A stretch of 32,927 nucleotides of DNA, taken from the NCBI GenBank assembly GCA_051878085.1, contig JBJEJN010000183.1, positions 1 through 32,927 on the forward strand. Direction: 5' to 3'. The position numbers and the translations under genes are program-made. Source of the DNA: SFTH01 sp051878085. Lineage in GTDB: Bacteria > Bacillota > Clostridia > Christensenellales > Aristaeellaceae. The notes under the pieces were generated by a model, which saw nothing but the letters and a program-made list of their open reading frames with translations, had not been told where the DNA came from and did not search any database. Positions 23,848 through 30,593 of the stretch are shown here, piece after piece; the stretch's first letter is position 1, and every line of letters starts with the position of its first letter.

Positions 23848-23970
23848 ATGCGTCTGAGGCTGATGCTGCTGCTGATTTTGGCGGCGGTTCTCCTGACCGG
23901 CTGCGGCTACTGGGTCGTGGAGGACGCGCCGGTGCAGGTGGGCTCCGCCTACGTCTCTTCCGCCTCCTGA
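23848..23970 (+). CDS. Very small lipoprotein (40 residues)
   Basis: Positive N-terminus (MRLR), a Leu-rich core and the lipobox LLTGC place the lipidated cysteine at residue 19. Only about 21 residues follow (GYWVVEDAPVQ then a Ser-rich end), so the mature product is a short acylated peptide. CGGAGG is present twice, at 11 bases and directly before the ATG. It sits 56 bases before a TTG-started L,D-transpeptidase gene on the same strand. It is easily missed because of its size. The complete signal peptide makes it a credible gene; the function is unknown. Confidence 0.7.
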   Translation: MRLRLMLLLILAAVLLTGCGYWVVEDAPVQVGSAYVSSAS

Positions 23971-24026
23971 TTTCCCGCTTCCAATTTACGTTCGGATAAA
24001 TGCTACGATATGAGGGGTGTCTGATT

Positions 24027-25343
24027 TTGCTGCATCGACTTTTGAGCGTCATACTGATCCTTGCCCTGGTTTGCGCCACGCCCGGCCTCGCCGCGCTGGC
24101 GGAGCCAGTTGAACAGGAGGCCGTCGAGGACGACATCTACGAGGGCACGGACACGTCCGATTACGCCGAGCTCCAGCGCGGCGATCGCGACGGCGACGAC
24201 TCCGCCAACATCATCACCCTGCAGAACAAGCTGATCGAGCTGGGCTATCTGCGCGACACCGCGGACGGCGTGTTCGGCGCGAACACCGAATCCGCCGTGG
24301 CCGCCTTCCAGCGCAGCAACGGCCTCACCGAGAGCGGCGTGGCCGACGCGGCCACCCTGCGCCTGCTGTACAGCGGTCAGGAGCTGGTCTCCGCCAGCAA
24401 CTCCACCGATCCGGAGAGCGTCATCTACCGCACCCAGGAGAAGCTGTCCATCTGGGGCTTCCTTGCCGCCGAGCCGGACGGTGTGGCGGGCAGCCAGACC
24501 AACGAGGCCGTGGCCGCCTTCAAGGAGTATCTGCGCGAATACGAAAAGCAGTATCCCACGCCCTCGCCCGAGCCCACCGCCACCCCTGTGCCGGGCAGCT
24601 TCGGCGACGAGGCCATCGCCGTGGACACGCTCATCGTCAAGGAGGACGAGACGAAGATTGACGAGCACCTGCTCGCCTACGTGGACGGCGAATACGAGTT
24701 CCAGATCTACCGCCAGACCGTGGCCAACGGCGACAAGGGCGACGAGGTGACCCGCGTCCAGCGCCGCCTGTATCAGTTGAAGTACCTGCCCATCGTGGAC
24801 GGCGCGTTCGGACCCTCCACGGAGCGCTCCCTGCTCTACTTCCAGCGCAAGAACGGTCTGAATCAGACCGCCGTGGCCGACGAGGCCACCCAGCGCGTGC
24901 TCTTCTCCAGCGACGCCATCGAATCCGAGGAGTTCGTCTGCCCCTACAAGCTGGTGGTGGACGTCTCCGACCAGCGCGTCTACGTCTATCAGTGGAACGG
25001 CTCCTCCTTCGGCACCTGCATCAAGGAGATGATCTGCTCCACCGGCATGAAGGGCGCCAGCACCGAAACCCCGCTGGGCACCTTCCAGATGGACGGTCCC
25101 ACCGGCACCGGCGAGTGGTACTGGTTCAGCTCCTACAAGTGCTACGCCAAGTGGGCCAGCCGCATCGTGGGCGGCATCCTGTTCCACTCCGTCATCTACA
25201 GCAAGGGCAAGGTGTTGAACAAGACCTCCGTGCGCAAGCTGGGCAAGCGCGCATCCCACGGCTGCATCCGCCTCACGGTGGAGGACGCACAGTGGATCTA
25301 CGAAAACTGCCCCTCCGGAACCACGGTGGTCATTCAGGATTAA
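24027..25343 (+). CDS. L,D-transpeptidase (YkuD) with peptidoglycan-binding repeats
   Basis: An exported 438-residue cell-wall enzyme. A signal peptide spans about residues 1-25 (MLHRLLS... GLAALA). Two clear PG_binding_1 modules lie at about 58-115 (LQNKLIELGYL, DGVFGANTESAVAAFQ) and 240-295 (VQRRLYQLKYL, DGAFGPSTERSLLYFQ), with a partial one at about 132-168. A Pro/Thr linker (about 177-190) follows the first half. The YkuD domain covers about 305-438 with the catalytic motif SHGCIRL (H411, C413). Such enzymes make 3-3 cross-links or attach proteins to peptidoglycan. I use TTG at 24027, with GAGGGG 9 bases upstream; an in-frame ATG at 24000 lacks a ribosome site. Confidence 0.92.
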   Translation: MLHRLLSVILILALVCATPGLAALAEPVEQEAVEDDIYEGTDTSDYAELQRGDRDGDDSANIITLQNKLIELGYLRDTADGVFGANTESAVAAFQRSNGLTESGVADAATLRLLYSGQELVSASNSTDPESVIYRTQEKLSIWGFLAAEPDGVAGSQTNEAVAAFKEYLREYEKQYPTPSPEPTATPVPGSFGDEAIAVDTLIVKEDETKIDEHLLAYVDGEYEFQIYRQTVANGDKGDEVTRVQRRLYQLKYLPIVDGAFGPSTERSLLYFQRKNGLNQTAVADEATQRVLFSSDAIESEEFVCPYKLVVDVSDQRVYVYQWNGSSFGTCIKEMICSTGMKGASTETPLGTFQMDGPTGTGEWYWFSSYKCYAKWASRIVGGILFHSVIYSKGKVLNKTSVRKLGKRASHGCIRLTVEDAQWIYENCPSGTTVVIQD

Positions 25344-25355
25344 ATGCATACGAAG

Positions 25356-25389
25356 CCCCGGCGATCTCATGGATCGCCGGGGTATTTTT
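25356..25389 (+). terminator. Rho-independent terminator after the L,D-transpeptidase gene
   Basis: Perfect 11-bp stem CCCCGGCGATC with GATCGCCGGGG, then TATTTTT. It lies between convergent genes and may also serve mnmA from the other side. Confidence 0.9.
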
Positions 25390-25403
25390 CATTTGTAGAT
25401 TGT

Positions 25404-26402
25404 TCAGATGATGAAGCCGCCGCCCAGCAGGCGGTCGCCATCGTAGAGCACGGCGGCCTGTCCCCTTGCGGGAGCGCGCACCGGTTCGTCGCAGGTGATG
25501 ACCGCACCGCCCTCGGGGGTGGGAATCGCGGTGCAGTCGGGATTCTCCCACTTGGTGTGGCGCACGCGCACGCTGGCGCGGATGGGTTCCGAAGGCCGGT
25601 CGATGAGCCAGTTCATGTCCCGGGCGCGCACCTCGGTCTTGAACAGCTCCTCCCACAGTGCAAGCACCACGCGGTTCTGCTCCGCCCGGATCTCCGAGAC
25701 GTAGAGCTTGCGGCCGTCCCGCAGCCCCGGCCAGCGCTGGCCTACCGTGTAGCGGTGGATGCCCTCGTGCTGCCCGATGACCTCGCCGTGGAACAGCAGC
25801 TCCCCCGGCCCGGGAACCTTCGCGCGGCGGCAGATCCAGCCGATGTAGTCCTTGTCCGGGATGAAGCAGATCTCCATGCTGTCGGGCTTGTGGGCCACCG
25901 GGATGCCGAAGTCCTCGGCCATGGCGCGCACCTGGGCCTTCTCATAGTCCCCCAGTGGCAGGATCAGCCGTTCGACCTGGCTGCGCTTGAGCCGACAGAG
26001 CATGTAGCTCTGGTCGTTGCTGGGCATGCCCTTGTACAGCGCGCCGTTTGCCGAGCGGGCGTAGTGGCCGGTGGCGATGTACCGCGCCCCCACCGCGTCC
26101 GCGCAGTCGATCAGGCTTTTGAATTTGACCGCCGGATTGCACAGGATGCAGGGGTTCGGGGTCTCGCCCCGCAGGTAGCTGTCCACGAAGGGCGCACAGA
26201 CATGGGTTTCCAGCCCAGCGGAGATGTCCTTAATCGTCAGCGGCACGTCCAGAAACGCCGCCGTGTCGATGGCGTCCTGCCGGGCCTCGGGTGTGCCGAT
26301 GTCCAGATACAGGCCGTGCACCGCATAGCCCTGCTGCATGAGCAGCCGCGCCGCAACTGCGGAATCCACCCCGCCCGAGAGTCCCAGAACCACCTTGTCC
26401 AT
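25404..26402 (-). CDS. mnmA: tRNA-specific 2-thiouridylase MnmA
   Basis: A 332-residue enzyme that thiolates U34 of Lys, Glu and Gln tRNAs, using ATP and sulfur from a desulfurase. The PP-loop is SGGVDS (9-14). The two catalytic cysteines are C85 (NPCILCN) and C179 (MEICFIPD), and GHYAR (112-116) is in place. The C-terminal beta-barrels are present but the protein is 25-40 residues shorter than typical MnmA. GGAGG is 8 bases before the ATG at 26402; the frame extends to 26441 without a better start. It follows the allulose epimerase gene on the same strand with a 63-base gap. Confidence 0.95.
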   Translation of the reverse strand: MDKVVLGLSGGVDSAVAARLLMQQGYAVHGLYLDIGTPEARQDAIDTAAFLDVPLTIKDISAGLETHVCAPFVDSYLRGETPNPCILCNPAVKFKSLIDCADAVGARYIATGHYARSANGALYKGMPSNDQSYMLCRLKRSQVERLILPLGDYEKAQVRAMAEDFGIPVAHKPDSMEICFIPDKDYIGWICRRAKVPGPGELLFHGEVIGQHEGIHRYTVGQRWPGLRDGRKLYVSEIRAEQNRVVLALWEELFKTEVRARDMNWLIDRPSEPIRASVRVRHTKWENPDCTAIPTPEGGAVITCDEPVRAPARGQAAVLYDGDRLLGGGFII

Positions 26403-26465
26403 TGCTACTTCCTCCCCGTATAAAACAGGGCGCACATGCATGCGCCCCGCTTGAAACTGAAATGC

Positions 26466-27341
26466 TTACATCGTTCCGTCGAACATGTAGCGCTGGAAGC
26501 GCACCGCGTCGGCGGCGTCCTTGTCCAGCTTGGCCTCGCTGAGGTCGTCGTACATGTTGTGCCAGATGCGGATGTCCTGGCCCACCTGGCCGCCCATCTT
26601 CACGAAGGGCTCCATGCAGCAGGTTCCCTCGTAGCCGATCTCCCGCAGCGCCTGGCCGATCTCGCGCCAGGGCGTGCGGCCCTTGCCGGGCACGCGGCGG
26701 TTGCACTCGCCGGTGTGGAAGTGACCCAATCTCTTGCCCGCGTGGCGGATGGCCTCGGCGAGATCGTCCTCCTCGATGTTCATGTGGAAGGTGTCCAGCA
26801 TCACGCGCACGTTGGGCAGGCCAACCTCGTCCACGAACTTCACGCCCTCGGCGCAGGTGTTGAGCAGGTAGCCCTCGAAGCGGTTGAGCACCTCCAGGCA
26901 GAAGTCCACGCCGTAGTCCTGCGCGCGCAGGCCCACCTCGCGCACGTTCGCCACCGAGCGCGCCCAGTCGCCCTCCTTGTCCAGCGGCTTGGTGTAGTCC
27001 GCCGGCCAGTAGGAGTACAGGCCGCCGCCGATGGTGTGGATGCCCAGGATCTCGAAGCGCTTGAACAGCTCATAGTAGAAGTTCTTGGCGTTCTGCACGA
27101 TCTGCGGATCGGCGCTGCCCATGTTGCGGTCGGCAGACGGGCCGTAGCCGCCGGTCAGAAAGATGCCGTTGTCGTCCGCGCACTTGCGCAGGTCCTTGAG
27201 CTGCTGGATGGAGAAGTCGTTCACCGGCGCGCAGCCGATCTCCAGAAAGTCAAAGCCCAGCTTCGCAACCTTCTCGATGTAGGGCAGATAGTCCGCGCCC
27301 CACATGTCCTCCCAGTATGCATAGTAGATGCCGTGTTTCAT
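26466..27341 (-). CDS. D-allulose (psicose)/D-tagatose 3-epimerase
   Basis: A 291-residue TIM-barrel ketohexose 3-epimerase. The sequence follows the characterised clostridial D-psicose 3-epimerase closely from the first residues (MKHGIYYAYWE) to the end. The metal-binding and catalytic residues fall at the same numbers as in that enzyme: E150, D183, H209 and E244, with LEVLNRFE (149-156), MLDTFHMNIEED (181-192) and HFHTGECNR (207-215). Expected reaction: D-fructose to D-allulose, or D-tagatose to D-sorbose, with Mn2+ or Co2+. GGGAGGGG is 9 bases before the ATG. It has its own promoter with a palindrome over -10, which suggests repression by a sugar-responsive regulator. Confidence 0.94.
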   Translation of the reverse strand: MKHGIYYAYWEDMWGADYLPYIEKVAKLGFDFLEIGCAPVNDFSIQQLKDLRKCADDNGIFLTGGYGPSADRNMGSADPQIVQNAKNFYYELFKRFEILGIHTIGGGLYSYWPADYTKPLDKEGDWARSVANVREVGLRAQDYGVDFCLEVLNRFEGYLLNTCAEGVKFVDEVGLPNVRVMLDTFHMNIEEDDLAEAIRHAGKRLGHFHTGECNRRVPGKGRTPWREIGQALREIGYEGTCCMEPFVKMGGQVGQDIRIWHNMYDDLSEAKLDKDAADAVRFQRYMFDGTM

Positions 27342-27370
27342 GTATGAAATCCCCTCCCGCGTGTAAATTC

Positions 27371-27408
27371 TGTACATCCATTGTACACGCTCGCAACTCA
27401 AATTGCAA
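27371..27408 (-). promoter_or_regulatory. Promoter and candidate operator of the allulose epimerase gene
   Basis: On the minus strand TTGCAA (27408-27403), a 17-bp spacer and TACAAT (27385-27380). The sequence TGTACA-TCCAT-TGTACA (27371-27387), two self-complementary hexamers, overlaps the -10 and is a candidate operator. Confidence 0.65.
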
Positions 27409-27413
27409 GAACT

Positions 27414-27680
27414 TCACAGCAGAATCTGCAAAAGGATCACCAGCACCGCCCCCGGCAGGCCCAGAAAGCCCACCGCCATGGCCGTGAAGGGGTTCACTGC
27501 CACCGAAAAGCCGAACAGGCCCCCCACCAGGTTCACCAGCATCAGCGTCAGCGCGCCCAGCACCCCGCCCGCCAGCAGCCGCCACAGAAATTTCATCGGC
27601 ACCAGCAGCAGATAGCCCGTCAGGCAGATCAGCGCCAGTCCCACCGCAAACGAGGCGATCAGTTCCCAGGGAATGTGCAT
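27414..27680 (-). CDS. bofA: BofA-like sigma-K processing inhibitor family protein
   Basis: An 88-residue membrane protein with two or three hydrophobic helices and the BofA C-terminal signature NPFTAMAVGFLGLPGAVLV. In Bacillus BofA holds the SpoIVFB protease in check in the forespore outer membrane, timing sigma-K activation; in Clostridia the role is less clear. Its presence argues for an endospore-forming ancestry. The ATG at 27680 has GGAGG 11 bases upstream. The frame runs on to 27842, but that part crosses the repeat at 27774-27848 and is not credible coding. Between the queA terminator and the allulose epimerase promoter. Confidence 0.85.
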   Translation of the reverse strand: MHIPWELIASFAVGLALICLTGYLLLVPMKFLWRLLAGGVLGALTLMLVNLVGGLFGFSVAVNPFTAMAVGFLGLPGAVLVILLQILL

Positions 27681-27773
27681 GCAACCACCACCCTCCGCAT
27701 CATGGATATGCGTCCATTGGCTCGTCAAGAACCCTGCGAGGGCGGACAAAACCCTGACCGCATCCGGCAAACA

Positions 27774-27848
27774 GAAAAATGGAGCTGTCTCAAAACAAAG
27801 CATGAGACAACCCCACATAGTCGTAGGGCGGGGTGCCTTCACCCCGCC
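27774..27848 (-). terminator. Repeat-derived terminator after queA (relative of the GTCTCAAAAC element)
   Basis: On the minus strand a GGCGGGGTG hairpin (27827-27848) is followed by a TGTCTCA/TGAGACA hairpin (27787-27808) and ATTTTTC. It shares the TGTCTCAAAAC end, the CCCCACA link and the CGGGGTG hairpin with the element at 11612-11741 but lacks that element's right half. Confidence 0.75.
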
Positions 27849-27865
27849 GCATACAAATATGTTAC

Positions 27866-28885
27866 TCAGTCGATCAGCATCGCGTCGCCGAAGGAGAAGA
27901 AGCGGTAGTTCTCCTCCACCGCCGTGCGGTAGGCGGACAGGATGTGCTCCCGGTCGTACAGCGCCGACACCAGCATCACCAGCGTGGAGCCGGGCAGGTG
28001 GAAGTTCGTGATCAGCGCGTCCACCATCTGGTACTGATAGCCCGGGCGGATGAAGATCTGCGTGTCGCCCTTCTGCGCGACCAGCCTTCCATCCACTGCG
28101 GCGGACTCCAGCGTGCGCACGCTGGTGGTGCCCACGGCGATCACCCGGCAGCCGCGCTCCCGTGCAGCGTTGATGCGCCGGGCCGCATCCTCGCTGACCT
28201 CGTAATACTCGGAGTGCATCTCGTGCTCCTCCACGTTCTCCACCTTCACCGGGCGGAAGGTGCCCAGGCCCACGTGCAGCAGCACCGGCACGATGTCCAC
28301 GCCCTTTGCCCGGATGCGCTCCATCAGCTCCGGCGTGAAGTGCAGGCCCGCCGTGGGTGCGGCGGCGCTGCCCTCCTGCTTTGCGTACACCGTCTGGTAG
28401 CGCTCACGATCCGCAAGCTTTTCGTGGATGTACGGCGGCAGCGGCATCTCGCCCAGCTCGTCCAGCGCAGCCTCCATCGTGCCCTCGCAGGCGAAGTCCA
28501 CGATGCGCCCGCCGTCCTCCTTCACCTCCGCGATGGTCGCCACCAGCCGTCCGCCGCCGAAGAGCACCTGCGCACCCGTGCGCAGCTTCTTGCCCGGGCG
28601 CACGATGGCCTCCCACTTCTTGGGCGCAAGCTGCTTCAAAAGCAGAATCTCGCAGGCCCCGCCGCTGGGACGCTCGCCGATCAGCCGCGCCGGTATCACG
28701 CGGGTCTCGTTGATCACCAGCGCGTCGCCGGGGTTCAGATAGTCGATGATGTCGTAAAAATGCCTGTGCTCGATGCTGTTGTCCTTCCGGTGCAGCACCA
28801 TCAGCCGGCTGTGATCCCTCGGCTCCACCGGGGTCTGCGCAATGCGCTCCTCCGGCAAATCATACATAAAATCCGACAGCTTCAT
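27866..28885 (-). CDS. queA: S-adenosylmethionine:tRNA ribosyltransferase-isomerase QueA
   Basis: A 339-residue enzyme of queuosine synthesis that moves the ribosyl group of AdoMet onto preQ1 at tRNA position 34 to give epoxyqueuosine. Typical features: MKLSDFMYDLPEERIAQTP at the start, PTAGLHFT, HVGLGTFRPV, VGTTSVRTLES and NFHLPGSTLVMLVSA. Length is normal. The ATG at 28885 has AGGTGA close upstream. Usual neighbours such as tgt are not in the window, but ruvB upstream on the same strand matches the common ruvB-queA order with one small gene inserted between. Confidence 0.96.
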   Translation of the reverse strand: MKLSDFMYDLPEERIAQTPVEPRDHSRLMVLHRKDNSIEHRHFYDIIDYLNPGDALVINETRVIPARLIGERPSGGACEILLLKQLAPKKWEAIVRPGKKLRTGAQVLFGGGRLVATIAEVKEDGGRIVDFACEGTMEAALDELGEMPLPPYIHEKLADRERYQTVYAKQEGSAAAPTAGLHFTPELMERIRAKGVDIVPVLLHVGLGTFRPVKVENVEEHEMHSEYYEVSEDAARRINAARERGCRVIAVGTTSVRTLESAAVDGRLVAQKGDTQIFIRPGYQYQMVDALITNFHLPGSTLVMLVSALYDREHILSAYRTAVEENYRFFSFGDAMLID

Positions 28886-28920
28886 ACTTCTCACCTATGT
28901 CGTATCGTTTGGGGGTTACG

Positions 28921-29001
28921 CTTAGGGGCGCTGCCCCTAAGAACCCCGCTTAAGGGCATGATGCCCTTAAGAATCCTCAGTATGCGGCGCAATGCGCCGC
29001 A
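28921..29001 (+). repeat. Triple-hairpin repeat, copy 1
   Basis: Three perfect hairpins in a row: CTTAGGGGC-GCT-GCCCCTAAG (28921-28941), an 11-bp stem CTTAAGGGCAT with its complement (28949-28971), and TGCGGCGC-AAT-GCGCCGCA (28983-29001), linked by AACCCCG and TCCTCAGTA. An inverted copy with altered but still paired stems lies at 29448-29525. It separates queA from the small membrane-protein gene. Confidence 0.85.
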
Positions 29002-29017
29002 GGAAATATAATATCTT

Positions 29018-29365
29018 TTATGTATCCATTATATTCGGATGTATCCATCGCAGGAGAAGGGATTTGCATTCACCGTCGCACATCGGACAGAACGGTATGC
29101 GGCTGGCCGCAAAGACGCACAGCAGGCAGAGCACCAACAGCGCTGTCCACAGCCCAAACCGAAGCCAGTTTTCCCTCCGATACGCCGCGATCACAGTTGC
29201 AACAGCGATGCACCCTACAAGGACGCTCAGAACCAGGGGGAGAAAACCGCTGTCCGCATGAGGTTTGTAGCAAATCAGCGCCAGCAGCAAGCTCCCGACG
29301 ACGATGCACGCAAGCAGCACCGGCAGCCAGATTTCCCGCAGGATGCCCTTCTTCCGTTTTTCCAT
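29018..29365 (-). CDS. Small membrane protein with C-terminal C-x2-C, function unknown
   Basis: A 115-residue protein with three hydrophobic helices (about 12-33, 41-61, 69-88), a charged N-terminus (MEKRKKG), and a short tail containing FCPMCDGEC. Not recognised. The cysteines could bind metal or be redox-active. The ribosome site is weak (GGGGTGG about 9 bases before the ATG). Codon use looks less GC-biased than the neighbours. It is flanked on both sides by inverted copies of the triple-hairpin repeat and interrupts the common ruvB-queA order, which suggests an insertion. Confidence 0.6.
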   Translation of the reverse strand: MEKRKKGILREIWLPVLLACIVVGSLLLALICYKPHADSGFLPLVLSVLVGCIAVATVIAAYRRENWLRFGLWTALLVLCLLCVFAASRIPFCPMCDGECKSLLLRWIHPNIMDT

Positions 29366-29447
29366 CGCTTACCACCCCTCTATTCAGACGCAGCGCATAT
29401 GGAAACGGTTCCTGCCCTGTACCACCTGAAACTTCTCCATTCTTTCA

Positions 29448-29525
29448 GGCGCGCATTGCGCGCCATATTGAGGGGTCCAGGGGGAATCATTCCCCCTGGC
29501 GGGGTTTCAGGGGCAGCGCCCCTGA
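29448..29525 (-). repeat. Triple-hairpin repeat, copy 2 (inverted)
   Basis: Read on the minus strand, the order and loops match copy 1: TCAGGGGC-GCT-GCCCCTGA (29525-29507), an 11-bp stem around CCAGGGGGAAT (29499-29477) and GGCGCGC-AAT-GCGCGCC (29464-29448). Links AACCCCG and CCCTCAATA are conserved. Stem bases differ from copy 1 in compensated pairs. Confidence 0.85.
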
Positions 29526-29545
29526 GCGTTCCCCTCCCCCAACGT

Positions 29546-30583
29546 TTACACGTCCATGCGAAGCTGGCGGTTGTCCGCAGGCTTGGGCATAGGCAGGTTC
29601 ATGTGCTCGTAGGCGGCCTTGGTGCAGATGCGGCCGCGGGGCGTGCGCATGATAAAGCCCAGCTGGAGCAGGTAGGGCTCGTACACGTCCTCGATGGTCG
29701 CCGCGTCCTCGCCGGTGGTGGCCGCGAGGGTATCCAGACCCACGGGGCCGCCGCCGAAGCGCTCAATCATCACCGAGAGCATGGTGCGGTCGGTGTTGTC
29801 CAGACCAAGCTCGTCGATTTCGAGGATGTTCAGCGACTCCCGGGCGTTCTCCAGCGTGATCCTGCCGTCGCCGCGCACCTCGGCGAAGTCGCGCACGCGG
29901 CGGATCAGGCGGTTGGCGATGCGGGGCGTGCCGCGACTGCGACTGGCGATCTCCAGCGCGCCCTCGTGGTCGCACTCCACCTTCAGAATCTTCGCGGAGC
30001 GCTCCACGATCACCGCAAGCTGCTCCGGCGTGTACATCTCCAGGCGGAAGCTGATGCCGAAGCGGTCGCGCAGCGGCGAGGACAGCATGCCCGCGCGGGT
30101 GGTCGCGCCGATCAGCGTAAACTTGGGAAGGTCGAGGCGGATCGACCGCGCCGCAGGGCCCTTGCCGATGATGATGTCCAGCGCATAGTCCTCCATGGCG
30201 GGATAGAGCACCTCCTCCACGGCGTGGCTGAGGCGGTGAATCTCGTCGATGAAGAGCACGTCGCCGGCGTTCAGGTTCGTCAGGATCGAGGCCAGATCGC
30301 CCGCGCGCTCGATGGCGGGGCCGCTGGTGACGCGGATGTTGTGGCCCATCTCCGCCGCGACGATGCCGGCCAGCGTGGTCTTGCCCAGTCCGGGCGGGCC
30401 GTAGAGCAGCATGTGATCCAGCGGCTCGTGGCGGGCGATGGCGGCCTGCATGTACACGTTCAGGCCCTTCTTCAGCTTGTCCTGACCGATGTACTCGCCC
30501 AGGGAATGGGGGCGAAGCGACTGCTCCGCGTCGCCGTCCTCCTCGCGAAAGCCCGTGGTGATGAGTCTCTCTTCGTCCTGCAT
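29546..30583 (-). CDS. ruvB: Holliday junction branch-migration helicase RuvB
   Basis: A 345-residue AAA+ motor that drives branch migration with RuvA during recombinational repair. Walker A is GPPGLGKT (62-69), Walker B is VLFIDEIH (109-116), sensor 1 lies in GATTRAG (159-165) and the arginine finger region is LRDRFG (171-176). The C-terminal winged helix (RTPRGRICTKAAY) is complete. AGGAGG is 6 bases before the ATG. It starts 10 bases after murJ, so the two are co-transcribed. RuvA and RuvC genes are not in the window. Confidence 0.97.
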   Translation of the reverse strand: MQDEERLITTGFREEDGDAEQSLRPHSLGEYIGQDKLKKGLNVYMQAAIARHEPLDHMLLYGPPGLGKTTLAGIVAAEMGHNIRVTSGPAIERAGDLASILTNLNAGDVLFIDEIHRLSHAVEEVLYPAMEDYALDIIIGKGPAARSIRLDLPKFTLIGATTRAGMLSSPLRDRFGISFRLEMYTPEQLAVIVERSAKILKVECDHEGALEIASRSRGTPRIANRLIRRVRDFAEVRGDGRITLENARESLNILEIDELGLDNTDRTMLSVMIERFGGGPVGLDTLAATTGEDAATIEDVYEPYLLQLGFIMRTPRGRICTKAAYEHMNLPMPKPADNRQLRMDV

Positions 30584-30593
30584 GAAGCTCCTC

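Noticed and set aside
27681..27842. N-terminal extension of the BofA-like protein
   Set aside because: The extension crosses the repeat-derived terminator and has no ribosome site; homologous length begins at 27680.
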